NCBI GenBank assembly: GCA_963612735.1
Contig: CAVDWX010000004.1
Location: forward strand, 1-11,076
Direction: 5' to 3'
DNA: 11,076 nucleotides
Source: CAVDWX01 sp963612735
Lineage (GTDB): Bacteria; Bacillota_I; Bacilli_A; RFN20; CAG-826
Shown: one piece after another, positions 1 through 6,936 of the stretch
Layout: each line of letters begins with the position of its first letter
Position numbering within the stretch: the stretch's first letter is position 1
Position numbers and translations under genes: made by a program
The notes under the pieces: generated by a model
The model's input: only the letters and a program-made list of their open reading frames with translations
Told to the model about the DNA's origin: nothing
Database searches by the model: none

Positions 1-169
1 ACCATCCCTTCATTTACATTCAGGAATGTTTACACAATTAACTGGATACTTCCTATAAATTATTAATAAGATAAAATTCTAGTCATTAACAGTTATTGAT
101 TCATAATACTGAAGAAAGTTAGATTATTTTAAAAATGTAGCCAATTTTTATTGTTTTATTTTTTTAAAT
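1..169. other. Left-edge non-coding region
   Basis: No gene can be supported here. A plus-strand frame open from base 2 ends in TAA at 56-58; it gives only 18 codons (ending MFTQLTGYFL) that I do not recognise. It could be the tail of a gene lying to the left, converging on the ribokinase gene. The rest is AT-rich spacer, with a weak plus-strand hairpin at 130-150 listed separately. Confidence 0.4.
130..167 (+). terminator. Weak plus-strand hairpin with T-rich tail
   Basis: TAAAAAT (130-136) pairs with ATTTTTA (144-150) around a 7-base loop, followed by a T-rich stretch to about 165. The polarity of the tail fits a plus-strand transcript entering from the left, not the minus-strand ribokinase operon. 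The stem is entirely A-T, so termination would be weak and this may be chance in AT-rich DNA. Confidence 0.25.
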
Positions 170-1072
170 TTAGCATTTATCATCGACCTCTTCTTTAGTT
201 GGAAGAGATTGGATTGCTCCTTGTTTTGTAACAGTTATAGAACTAGCTTTTATAGCATATTCAATAGCTTCTTCAATAGGTTTATCTTTGCTGAGTTCAT
301 AAACAAACGCACCAACGAATGAATCTCCAGCAGCAGTGGTATCTATCGCATTTACTTTTCTAGCGTTAAACAATATTTCTTTATCATTATTAACAAGAAG
401 CGCCCCTCTTGAACCTAATGTGATGATGACGTTTTTAACGCCTTTATTGAGCATATATTTTCCTTTTTCTATTTCATCATCAATGTCCTCTAAAACATAT
501 CCATCAATTTCATGTTCATTAGGGATGAAATAATCGATATAAGAAAATATGTCTTCTGGTAGTGGCTTATAAGGTGCAGGATTAAGAATTGTTGTAATTC
601 CTAATTTTTTAGCCATTTTTAAAGCGTAGCAAACTGTTTCAATAGGCGTTTCGAGTTGCGTTAATAGATAAGACACATTTTTAAATAGATGAATATTATT
701 ATCGATATCTTTTTTAGTAATTGATAGATTAGCGCCGGGGATGATAATAATTCTATTTTCCGCTGAGAGGGTATCGATAGTAATAGAAGCAATGCCAGTA
801 CTTTCTTTTTTCTTTAATAGTGTTGAATTTAAACCTTTTTGTTTTAAAAACCTTTCAATTCTTAGCCCTTCTTCATCATTTCCGATCGCACCGATATAAT
901 TAACGTCTCCCCCTAATAAAGAGATAGCAACAGCTTGATTAGCGCCTTTTCCTCCGATGTTAGATATAAATTTTGAACCAAAAACTGTTGTTCCCCCAAT
1001 GGGCAATTTATCAGTATAGATGACGTTATCGATTGAGACACTTCCGATGACTAATATTTTCTTATTCACCAT
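170..1072 (-). CDS. rbsK: Ribokinase (PfkB family)
   Basis: Phosphorylates D-ribose to ribose-5-phosphate with ATP in the cytoplasm. The 300-aa length is normal for ribokinases. PfkB signature 1 is at about 38-50 (SNIGGKGANQAVA). Other marks are an NPAP motif (164-167), TLGSRGA (219-224 region) and signature 2, DTTAAGDSF (244-252), with D250 as expected catalytic base and the AAGD anion hole. The ATG at 1072-1070 has a good Shine-Dalgarno, AGAAGGA (plus-strand 1083-1089), 10 bases upstream. It overlaps the end of the nucleoside hydrolase gene by 11 bases, so the two are probably translationally coupled. Downstream of a hydrolase that releases ribose, its likely job is salvage of nucleoside-derived ribose. 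Another PfkB sugar kinase specificity cannot be fully excluded, but the motifs fit ribokinase well. Confidence 0.9.
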   Translation of the reverse strand: MVNKKILVIGSVSIDNVIYTDKLPIGGTTVFGSKFISNIGGKGANQAVAISLLGGDVNYIGAIGNDEEGLRIERFLKQKGLNSTLLKKKESTGIASITIDTLSAENRIIIIPGANLSITKKDIDNNIHLFKNVSYLLTQLETPIETVCYALKMAKKLGITTILNPAPYKPLPEDIFSYIDYFIPNEHEIDGYVLEDIDDEIEKGKYMLNKGVKNVIITLGSRGALLVNNDKEILFNARKVNAIDTTAAGDSFVGAFVYELSKDKPIEEAIEYAIKASSITVTKQGAIQSLPTKEEVDDKC

Positions 1073-1994
1073 ATCTATTTAATCCTTCTTCGATGATATC
1101 CCAGTATTTATTGACGTCAACATCCATAGCAACTTCAGCATTATGCTCTCTTTTTAAATAATCTAAGATATCGCAGTTAGTTCTCCCGTATGAAGGTCCT
1201 TTTGAAATATCAATGCTGACATTCATGTTTTTAAATTTAACAGCATCTTCATCAATTAAAGAAACAATCGTGATTGGATCATGAAGCGGAGCGCCTTCAT
1301 AGCCAAATACCTTTTTTTGATTTTCGTTGAATACTTTCATGAGTTTAATAAATAAATCGCTTGCTTTATTATTAATTTTACTTATACGTTTTATTATTTC
1401 CGGTAAGACCAATACTTTTCGTGTCACGTTTAAACCGAGCATTTTGATTTTTAAATGCGAATTAAAAACGATATATGCCGCTTCTGGATCAACTAATATA
1501 TTGAATTCCGCTGCTGGAGAGATGTTTCCATAATCGATACTTCCACCCATCATAATTACTTTTTTTATGCGATTAATTATTTTTGGCTCTAATCTAATGG
1601 CGAGAGCTAAATTGGTTAAAGGACCAGTAGTAACTATGGTTACATCATCATTATTCATAACTGTATCAATGATTAATTCAGCGCCTGAACGAGCATCAAA
1701 TGTATGCTCATAGTGAGGAAAATTAAATCCATCTAAACCACTCTCTCCATGTATTTCTTTACATATAATAGGCTCTTTAATGAGTGGACATGGACTACCT
1801 TTAGCAATTGGAACATCTATTCCTAAATATTGACACAAATTAGATGTATTAATCGAAGTTTTTTCAATGGTTTGATTTCCACTTGCTACGCTTATTCCTA
1901 ATAATTCGATATTGGGATTAGAAGCAGCAAGTAGGATTGCAATAGCGTCATCATGTCCAGGATCTACATCCATGATTATTTTTGTTTTTTCCAT
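1062..1994 (-). CDS. Group I nucleoside hydrolase (RihA/RihB-like)
   Basis: Cleaves the N-glycosidic bond of ribonucleosides to give free base plus ribose. The 310-aa protein carries the family's N-terminal calcium/ribose site DVDPGHDDA (9-17; D11, D15 and D16 expected to be essential). It also has IHGESGLDG (81-89), TTGPLTNLA (122-130), MMGGS (148-152), EFNILVDPEAA (163-173) and the C-terminal LHDP (237-240, D239). GNQT near residue 39 and IHGESGLDG closely recall E. coli RihB as I remember it, suggesting pyrimidine preference, but substrate cannot be fixed from motifs. I chose ATG 1994-1992 over an upstream in-frame TTG at 2006-2004 because MEKTKIIMDVDPG is the usual N-terminus. Shine-Dalgarno is weak (AGAAAG). 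It forms an overlapping two-gene operon with rbsK. Confidence 0.9.
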   Translation of the reverse strand: MEKTKIIMDVDPGHDDAIAILLAASNPNIELLGISVASGNQTIEKTSINTSNLCQYLGIDVPIAKGSPCPLIKEPIICKEIHGESGLDGFNFPHYEHTFDARSGAELIIDTVMNNDDVTIVTTGPLTNLALAIRLEPKIINRIKKVIMMGGSIDYGNISPAAEFNILVDPEAAYIVFNSHLKIKMLGLNVTRKVLVLPEIIKRISKINNKASDLFIKLMKVFNENQKKVFGYEGAPLHDPITIVSLIDEDAVKFKNMNVSIDISKGPSYGRTNCDILDYLKREHNAEVAMDVDVNKYWDIIEEGLNRYGE

Positions 1995-2022
1995 ATTTAG
2001 ATTCAACTTTCTATTTGCCTAT

Positions 2023-2028
2023 ATTTTA
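2023..2028 (-). promoter_or_regulatory. Putative -10 box of the nucleoside hydrolase-rbsK operon
   Basis: TAAAAT read on the minus strand lies about 29 bases before the chosen ATG at 1994. No good -35 is visible at standard spacing. It lies in the 100-base divergent gap shared with the DUF3810 gene. Confidence 0.35.
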
Positions 2029-2078
2029 AACTATCTTCATATTTTTAATAAAATATATTCATGCTTTTATTATCATAT

Positions 2079-2084
2079 TAAAAT
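2079..2084 (+). promoter_or_regulatory. Putative -10 box of the DUF3810 gene, near-leaderless
   Basis: TAAAAT ends 10 bases before the ATG at 2095, so the predicted transcription start would be within a few bases of the start codon. There is no Shine-Dalgarno between them (the bases are AAAGTCATCT) and the -35 is poor. It could instead be a chance hexamer in AT-rich DNA. Confidence 0.35.
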
Positions 2085-2094
2085 AAAGTCATCT

Positions 2095-3240
2095 ATGAAG
2101 ACGATTAAAGGGATTAAATCAATTATTATTAAGGTCATATTGTTAGCTATTTTTATTGCTACATTAATTGCGTTTGCCATATTAAAAAAGAATGTTAATA
2201 TCGCCGAATCTTATACCACTTCTTTTGCTAGAAGTTATCAAAAATTGATGGGACAGATTAATAGTCATATTCCCTTTTCTATTTCTGAAGTCTTATTTAT
2301 ATTAATCGCTTTACTGACATTAATATTATTAATTCTTATCATCGTTGACTTATGCAAACTTAAATTTATTAAAGCTATCTCTAAAACATTATCGATCGCT
2401 TTGATGTTTGTCATTACTTTTACTTGGTATAACATCAGCTGCGAATTAGCGTATAATCGCAATACTCTTAAACTGAATTATTATGAAGAAAAGGTTGATA
2501 AATCCTTATTTAAAGATATTGTTACTTATTTTATCGATGATTTTAATTTTTGCTCTTCGCTCCTCGATTATAATGAAAATGGAGAAGTCATTAATCCATA
2601 TAAAAGCCATACCTTATATGAGATGATTAAAAATGAATACACTGAATTAAACGACGAATATTATTCTTCCTACACCCCAACGCCAAAGAGAATGTTTTTA
2701 TCTTTTTTATTTAGAGAATTTCAAATTACTGGATTATATTTTGCTCCATTTGGTGAAGTTAATTATAACAAATACACCACTAATGGTGAACTTCCTTTTA
2801 CGATTGCCCATGAGATTGCACATTCTAAAGGCGTAATGAGAGAAAATGACGCTCAAATGGTCGCGGCTTATATCACGCTTAATAGCTCAAATTATTATCT
2901 CCGCTACAGCGGTTATATTTATACTTTCTCAGCCATATTTTCTTTGTCTAATTATACTGGCGATAAAGATGACGCTAGTGAATTATATAAGTTAATAAAT
3001 GAAAACATCAAAAAGAACGAATCCTATATTTATAGTTATTGGAATAAGCATAATTTATTAAGCAATATTGGTAATTGGTTTAATGATATTTATCTTAAAT
3101 TATCAGGGACAAATAATGGCACTTCTGACTATGGAGACACTCCCATTGTCGTCGATCAAACCTCACACGAGATTACTTCTTTTTCTAATTATCAAAAATT
3201 GTATTTTGCTACTTATTTTAAAAATAAAGGCGAGTTTTAA
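2095..3240 (+). CDS. DUF3810-type membrane zinc metallopeptidase-like protein
   Basis: A 381-aa protein. A basic N-terminus (MKTIKGIK) is followed by membrane segments at about 9-30 and 60-85 and a third hydrophobic stretch near 97-115, then a large soluble domain. The domain contains TIAHEIAHSKG, with a HExxH zinc-binding motif at H239-E240-H243 and nearby acidic residues (E250, D252) that could supply the third ligand. Two N-terminal membrane segments plus HE-AH-G match the DUF3810 family as I know it; the family has no established physiological role. I took ATG 2095 because the upstream extension of the frame (to 1912) lies antisense inside the nucleoside hydrolase gene and has no family resemblance. 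The gene has no visible Shine-Dalgarno. Its stop abuts that of pepT on the other strand. Substrate and topology are unknown. Confidence 0.75.
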   Translation: MKTIKGIKSIIIKVILLAIFIATLIAFAILKKNVNIAESYTTSFARSYQKLMGQINSHIPFSISEVLFILIALLTLILLILIIVDLCKLKFIKAISKTLSIALMFVITFTWYNISCELAYNRNTLKLNYYEEKVDKSLFKDIVTYFIDDFNFCSSLLDYNENGEVINPYKSHTLYEMIKNEYTELNDEYYSSYTPTPKRMFLSFLFREFQITGLYFAPFGEVNYNKYTTNGELPFTIAHEIAHSKGVMRENDAQMVAAYITLNSSNYYLRYSGYIYTFSAIFSLSNYTGDKDDASELYKLINENIKKNESYIYSYWNKHNLLSNIGNWFNDIYLKLSGTNNGTSDYGDTPIVVDQTSHEITSFSNYQKLYFATYFKNKGEF

Positions 3241-4440
3241 TTAGATTTTTAAAATATCAATGACAATTTGAATCATCTTTTCATATTCATTGATGACAAG
3301 ATATTCATATCGTCCATGATGATTGTAACTGCCTGTTCCTAAATTAGGAGTAATTAGACCCATCTTAGAAAAAGTTGCTCCATCAGTTCCACCTCTAATG
3401 CGAGTATGTTTAGGTGTTAAACCATTTTTAATAAGTGCGTTTTCAGCGCGCGTTATCACTTCTATTTTTTGTTCCACGAATGGTTTCATATTCCAATATT
3501 GATCTTTTATTTCTAAATCAAATTTCGCTTTTGGATATTCTTGAATTAATGCATTAATAGCGTTTTGAACATCATTTACTCTTCGGTCCATCTCGTCTTG
3601 ATAGAAGCTTCTTAAAATCATATTTAATGTGGCACTATCGGAACTACCTTCAATAGAATTGATATGCCAATAGCCTTGATCATCTTCGCTATCATATGGA
3701 GTTTCATTTTTTGGAAGTTTATTGATAAATTCATTTATTAATAGTAGTGCATTAATTAAAGCACCCTTTCCTTCTCCAGGATGAATGGATACACCATCTA
3801 TTTTCAAATTAACACTTTTAGCGTTGAAATTTTCATAATCAATGCATTCGATTGCACTTCCATCAATAGTATATGCATAATCCGCTTTCATTTTATCTAG
3901 TGAAAAGTGGAGTGGACCTTCTCCAATTTCTTCATCAACTGTGAAACAAATGGCGATGTTAGTGTGTTTGATTTCTTTATGAGCTTGAAGAAACGCTAAT
4001 GCGGACATAATAATACCAATACCCGCTTTATCATCAGCCCCTAACAATGTAGTTCCATCCGTAACCACTAAATCAGAGCCAATATATTGACGTAATCGAG
4101 GAAAATTAGTGGGTGATAAGATATATTTATCATTTAAATGAATATCTTTACCGTCGTAATTAGTAATTATAGATGGTTTAACATTTGTGTCGCTCACTTC
4201 TAACGCGGTATCCATATGAGCATTTAATCCAATGGTTAAATCTCCTTCTCCTTTTAGATGAGCATAGACATTTCCCCATTCATCCATATAGGCATCATTT
4301 AAACCTAAATCTAATAATTCTTTGACTAATAGATCTCCTAATTCTTTTTGCTTTTCGGTTGATGGAGTGGTGTGAGTTGTATCATTTGATTGAGTGTCAA
4401 TTTTGACATATCTTAAGAATCTTTCTAAATTTTTGTTCAT
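3241..4440 (-). CDS. pepT: Peptidase T (tripeptide aminopeptidase)
   Basis: A di-zinc M20B aminopeptidase that removes the N-terminal residue from tripeptides in the cytoplasm, used in peptide nitrogen salvage. The 399-aa product is of normal length. Motifs in order: AHMDT (74-78; zinc ligand H75, catalytic-site D77), GADDKAG (134-140; bridging D136), DEEIGEG (169-175; general base E170, ligand E171), TIDG (191-194; ligand D193), SIHPGEGKG in the dimerisation/lid domain (218-226), RGGTDG (349-354), and SYNHHGRYEY (371-380; ligand H375). All expected metal ligands are present, so it should be active. The start is ATG 4440-4438, giving the typical MNKNLERFLRYVKIDTQS; a longer frame to 4509 lacks family similarity. 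A weak Shine-Dalgarno (GAAAGAAG) precedes it. It is divergent from the SHOCT gene. Confidence 0.93.
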   Translation of the reverse strand: MNKNLERFLRYVKIDTQSNDTTHTTPSTEKQKELGDLLVKELLDLGLNDAYMDEWGNVYAHLKGEGDLTIGLNAHMDTALEVSDTNVKPSIITNYDGKDIHLNDKYILSPTNFPRLRQYIGSDLVVTDGTTLLGADDKAGIGIIMSALAFLQAHKEIKHTNIAICFTVDEEIGEGPLHFSLDKMKADYAYTIDGSAIECIDYENFNAKSVNLKIDGVSIHPGEGKGALINALLLINEFINKLPKNETPYDSEDDQGYWHINSIEGSSDSATLNMILRSFYQDEMDRRVNDVQNAINALIQEYPKAKFDLEIKDQYWNMKPFVEQKIEVITRAENALIKNGLTPKHTRIRGGTDGATFSKMGLITPNLGTGSYNHHGRYEYLVINEYEKMIQIVIDILKI

Positions 4441-4502
4441 ATTATTGCTTCTTTCATATTTGATATCATACTCCGTTCCACTTAAAGGGGCTATTTTAAA
4501 CA

Positions 4503-4532
4503 TTGACAATCGTTTTTTTTTTTTTTTAAATT
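4503..4532 (+). promoter_or_regulatory. Promoter of the SHOCT gene with a homopolymer spacer
   Basis: A perfect -35, TTGACA (4503-4508), is followed by a spacer made almost entirely of T15, then by TAAATT (4527-4532, 18-base spacer) or TTAAAT (4526-4531, 17-base spacer) as -10. The predicted start at about 4538-4540 leaves a short leader that opens with the AGGAGG Shine-Dalgarno (4540-4545) before ATG 4556. A change in the number of T residues would directly alter -35/-10 spacing. The boxes are seen in the sequence; promoter activity is inferred. Confidence 0.6.
4513..4527 (+). repeat. T15 homopolymer in the promoter spacer
   Basis: Fifteen consecutive T residues between the -35 and -10 boxes of the SHOCT gene, and also upstream of divergent pepT. 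Runs of this length are prone to slipped-strand mispairing and also to sequencing miscounts. Confidence 0.85.
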
Positions 4533-4555
4533 TAGGAAAAGGAGGGCTTCTTTAT

Positions 4556-5107
4556 ATGAGCCAAAAAATTTTAAAGATTTTCGAAAAAATCTCAATTTCT
4601 TTATCTTTACTTTTATTTGTTTTAATTTTTGTTGTTGGTATTGATTATACTAGTTCAGCATCTGTTTCGTTGTTAGAATCTTTATTTCCTTTATTGTTTG
4701 TTATTGGTTTTGTTGTTAGTGGTTATATTCTTTCCTGGCCTAAAAGCAAGAAATGTTTTTTGATTGGAAATTGTTTCCTTGCTACTGGATTATTTTTTAA
4801 TTTCATTCTTTGGTTTGCTTTGTTCCAAGCTGAACTAGAAACAATGTCAGCTGAAAGTGAATCAGTTATTGCGTTAGGATTTGTTTTCTCTTTAATAGCT
4901 TTAATTCTTTATTTTGTTTCTTTGATTTTACACGGCCTTGGCTGCTTCTTATTCCATGAAACATCTTGTGTTGATCTTGATAAAAGAGTTGAAAGCTATA
5001 AAGAATATAAGAAATTATTTGAAGAAGGTCTTATTTCTCAAGAAGAACTCGATCTTAAAAAAGCACAATTACTCAATATAAAACCAGATAAAAAAGTAAA
5101 TAAATAG
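4556..5107 (+). CDS. Four-TM membrane protein with C-terminal SHOCT domain
   Basis: A 183-aa protein with four predicted membrane segments (about 13-30, 42-60, 67-90, 104-127). The cytosolic tail (145-175) contains YKKLFEEGLISQEELDLKKA, a clear SHOCT motif: a short helical-hairpin domain often found at the end of small membrane proteins and thought to mediate oligomerisation. No catalytic motif is visible and no specific function can be assigned. The start at ATG 4556 is fixed by a strong Shine-Dalgarno, AAAAGGAGG, ending 10 bases upstream; the frame continues further up but those codons cross the T15 run and pepT. It appears to be monocistronic, with its own promoter (4503-4532) and terminator (5126-5168). 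Confidence 0.8.
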   Translation: MSQKILKIFEKISISLSLLLFVLIFVVGIDYTSSASVSLLESLFPLLFVIGFVVSGYILSWPKSKKCFLIGNCFLATGLFFNFILWFALFQAELETMSAESESVIALGFVFSLIALILYFVSLILHGLGCFLFHETSCVDLDKRVESYKEYKKLFEEGLISQEELDLKKAQLLNIKPDKKVNK

Positions 5108-5125
5108 CAAAAATAAAGATAATTT

Positions 5126-5168
5126 AAAGGAAGGATAACCTAGATGACGGATCCTTCTTTTTATTTTT
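5126..5168 (+). terminator. Rho-independent terminator after the SHOCT gene
   Basis: GAAGGAT (5130-5136) pairs with ATCCTTC (5151-5157). Outer G-U and A-U pairs extend the stem to about 11 bp, and an inner CC/GG pair may shorten the loop. A T-rich tail (TTTTTATTTTTT) follows. It separates the SHOCT unit from the kinase-prs operon. Confidence 0.75.
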
Positions 5169-5170
5169 TG

Positions 5171-5199
5171 TTAACAAAAAAAGATACGCTAGTTATAAT
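5171..5199 (+). promoter_or_regulatory. Promoter of the kinase-like/prs operon
   Basis: TTAACA (5171-5176), a 17-base spacer and a perfect TATAAT (5194-5199) form the best promoter in the window. The ATG at 5212 begins 12 bases after the -10, so the leader would be only about 5-7 nt with no Shine-Dalgarno. Confidence 0.75.
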
Positions 5200-5211
5200 C
5201 TTTACTAGTTT

Positions 5212-5784
5212 ATGGAAATAATAGTTAAAAGAAAAAAATATGAAACTTTAAAAGATTTAGAACCTTCAGTAATTTTAGTTCAAAGAAAGAATAAATTATA
5301 TAAATTGATTAAATACGATGATGGGTCTTTTAAAGATTTTTTAAATTACTATCCTCGTCTTGCTCATTCCGGCATCAATATTCCTAAAGTTGTCTCGATA
5401 GATAAAAAATATAAATTTGTTTTAATTAAATATTTAGAGGGCGAATCAATACTCAATTGTCTTATTAAGGGTGATTTAAGTGAAAATATTTATCAACAAA
5501 TATTTAATGCTAGTTGGTATGGAAAAATGGCTCAACTTAAGCCTAACTTCTCACCTGATAAATGGTTTTTAGTGGGTGATAAGTTATATTATTTTTCTTT
5601 TGATGTTAAGCCTTATAACAAAGATAGCGATTTTGTTAAAAAAGATATCTATCTTTGGTTTTATAATAAAGATTTTGTAAAATATTTAAAAGAGTTAGGA
5701 TTACCAGTTGATGAAAGCCGACTTAAAAGTGAATATGATACCACTCTTGAATTATTAAAAATGACAACCAAATTTTATAGATAA
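5212..5784 (+). CDS. Kinase-fold-like protein (APH/RIO/Bud32-type), function unknown
   Basis: A 190-aa soluble protein. The N-terminal half resembles a small-molecule or protein kinase N-lobe: strands around NKLYKLIKYDDGS (29-41), with a lysine where the ATP-binding Lys is expected, then PRLAHSGINIPKVVSIDKKY (48-67) and VLIKYLEGESI (70-80), a typical hinge. The C-terminal half, NFSPDKWFLVGDKLYYFSFD (112-131), looks like a worn version of the D-x-x-P-x-N plus DF region of aminoglycoside-phosphotransferase-like kinases. The protein is shorter than most such kinases and the catalytic Asp cannot be placed confidently, so it may be a pseudokinase. It is first in an operon with prs, one base before the prs ATG. 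Family membership is inferred. Confidence 0.55.
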   Translation: MEIIVKRKKYETLKDLEPSVILVQRKNKLYKLIKYDDGSFKDFLNYYPRLAHSGINIPKVVSIDKKYKFVLIKYLEGESILNCLIKGDLSENIYQQIFNASWYGKMAQLKPNFSPDKWFLVGDKLYYFSFDVKPYNKDSDFVKKDIYLWFYNKDFVKYLKELGLPVDESRLKSEYDTTLELLKMTTKFYR

Positions 5785-5785
5785 C

Positions 5786-6700
5786 ATGGAAAAGAATTAT
5801 ATTGTATTTACCTTATCCGCTAATCGCAAATTAGCGCGCGAAGTCGCTAGAAGTATCAAAGCTCCTTTAGGAAGAGTATCTGTTACGCATTTTGCAGATG
5901 GCGAAATATTAGTCAAAACATTATCTATTGTTAAAGATAAGGATGTTATCGTTATTCAATCCACTAAGAAAAAAGCCCATGAAAAATTGTTTGAACTTCT
6001 TCTCTTTTTAGATAGTGCCTCTCGAAGCGGGGCGAGAAGTGTTCAACTTTTTATGCCGTATTTTGGCTATTCTAGGCAGGAAAGAGTGACTGGGTATAAT
6101 GAACCAGTATCTTGCCAAGTCGTTGCAAAAATGCTTAATACCACTAATGTTGATTCACTTGTTACATTTGACCTACATCATCCTATTATCGAATCGTTTT
6201 TTACTATTCCAACAATTAACGAGAGTACCACTCCATTATTTGGTGAATATTATCGCCAATATTTAAAAGAACATAATATCGATAATAAAGATGTCATTAT
6301 CGTCTCTCCAGATCATGGTAGTAACTTACGAGCGGATCGATTAAAAGATGAATTACTTGGATCACAAAAAATAATTTTAAATAAATATCGTCCCAAAGCT
6401 AATAAGGCGGAACACTTAAGTCTTAATGATGATATTGTCCATAATAAAGTGTGCATTATTATCGATGATATTATTGATACTGGTGGAACTATTATTTCCG
6501 CTTCTAAATTATTATATAACAATGGTGCAAAGTCTGTTTTAGTGGGTGCATCTCACGCAGTCATGTCTAACAATTGCGCTGAAAAACTCCGCAAAGCAGG
6601 CGTTATTGATATTGTTTCCACTAATTCTATTGAAAGAAATTTGAATAAAGGAGTGAAGATTTTAGACATTCTTCCTCTTGTTTTAAAGGAAATTAAATAA
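5786..6700 (+). CDS. prs: Ribose-phosphate pyrophosphokinase (PRPP synthetase), divergent
   Basis: Makes PRPP from ribose-5-phosphate and ATP for nucleotide, NAD, His and Trp synthesis. The 304-aa protein is near normal length. It has FADGE (36-40), PYFGYSRQER (91-100), DLHH (129-132; the catalytic His), SPDHGSNLRA (174-183), a flexible-loop KYRPK (200-204) and the PRPP-binding loop IIDDIIDTGGT (225-235). Several normally invariant stretches are altered: the loop after RQER reads VTGYNEPVS where a RREPI-type sequence is usual, and SPDVGG is replaced by SPDHGS. It may therefore differ in allosteric control, or be a second paralogue. ATG 5786 follows the upstream stop after one base and has no Shine-Dalgarno, so translation is probably coupled. 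Confidence 0.88.
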   Translation: MEKNYIVFTLSANRKLAREVARSIKAPLGRVSVTHFADGEILVKTLSIVKDKDVIVIQSTKKKAHEKLFELLLFLDSASRSGARSVQLFMPYFGYSRQERVTGYNEPVSCQVVAKMLNTTNVDSLVTFDLHHPIIESFFTIPTINESTTPLFGEYYRQYLKEHNIDNKDVIIVSPDHGSNLRADRLKDELLGSQKIILNKYRPKANKAEHLSLNDDIVHNKVCIIIDDIIDTGGTIISASKLLYNNGAKSVLVGASHAVMSNNCAEKLRKAGVIDIVSTNSIERNLNKGVKILDILPLVLKEIK

Positions 6701-6885
6701 TGAACAATAATGTCTTTACTCGAATTTTAAAAGATAAAAGAGCTTTGATTCTTTTTATCTTTTTAATCTTGTTAGTAATAACTTCTATCATTTTTATTAT
6801 TGTTATTCTAAATAAGACGTGGCTAGCTACGCCTTCTTCTTCCTCTATTTCTTCATCCATATCAAGTTTATTATCTATTATATAA
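6700..6885 (+). CDS. Small single-pass membrane protein, unknown
   Basis: 61 aa: a basic N-terminus (RILKDKR, 8-14), one strong membrane segment (about 16-38), then a tail of mostly serine and isoleucine (48-61). The ATG overlaps the prs stop in TAATG and is preceded by AAAGGAAA at a suitable distance, which supports real coupled translation. I do not recognise a family. The position between prs and the queT riboswitch, in the same direction, indicates co-transcription but does not reveal function. Confidence 0.55.
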   Translation: MNNNVFTRILKDKRALILFIFLILLVITSIIFIIVILNKTWLATPSSSSISSSISSLLSII

Positions 6886-6889
6886 ATTA

Positions 6890-6928
6890 TAGGTGTTGAC
6901 CTTGCTTAACCACCTAAAAAACAAGGAG
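6890..6928 (+). promoter_or_regulatory. preQ1-I riboswitch controlling queT
   Basis: P1: AGGTG (6891-6895) pairs with CACCT (6911-6915), extendable by one U-A. P2 pseudoknot: loop bases CCTTG (6900-6904) pair with CAAGG (6922-6926) after the A-rich linker AAAAAA typical of this class. The loop segment CTTAAC resembles the CUACAC stretch of known class I aptamers that holds the ligand-pairing C. P2 takes up part of the Shine-Dalgarno AAGGAG (6923-6928), 8 bases before the GTG start, so binding of preQ1 should block translation initiation. The pairings are visible; ligand specificity is inferred from the fold and from the QueT gene behind it. Confidence 0.88.
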
Positions 6929-6936
6929 AATAAAAA

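Noticed and set aside
2..58. Tail of a coding region, possibly a transposase, at the left edge
   Set aside because: Only 18 codons are visible before a stop and no motif can be recognised; no inverted repeat or target duplication is seen.
336..533. Plus-strand short frames inside rbsK, the hydrolase, and others at 1327-1533, 7957-8145, and minus 2265-2462, 6313-6522
   Set aside because: All are antisense shadows of well-supported genes with clear family motifs, and none has a start signal or recognisable domain.
1912..2094. 61-codon upstream extension of the DUF3810 gene
   Set aside because: It runs antisense through the nucleoside hydrolase N-terminus and the promoter region; ATG 2095 gives a normal membrane-protein start.
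4441..4509. N-terminal extension of pepT
   Set aside because: The extra 23 residues have no peptidase T similarity and reach into the SHOCT promoter; the internal Met gives the standard N-terminus.
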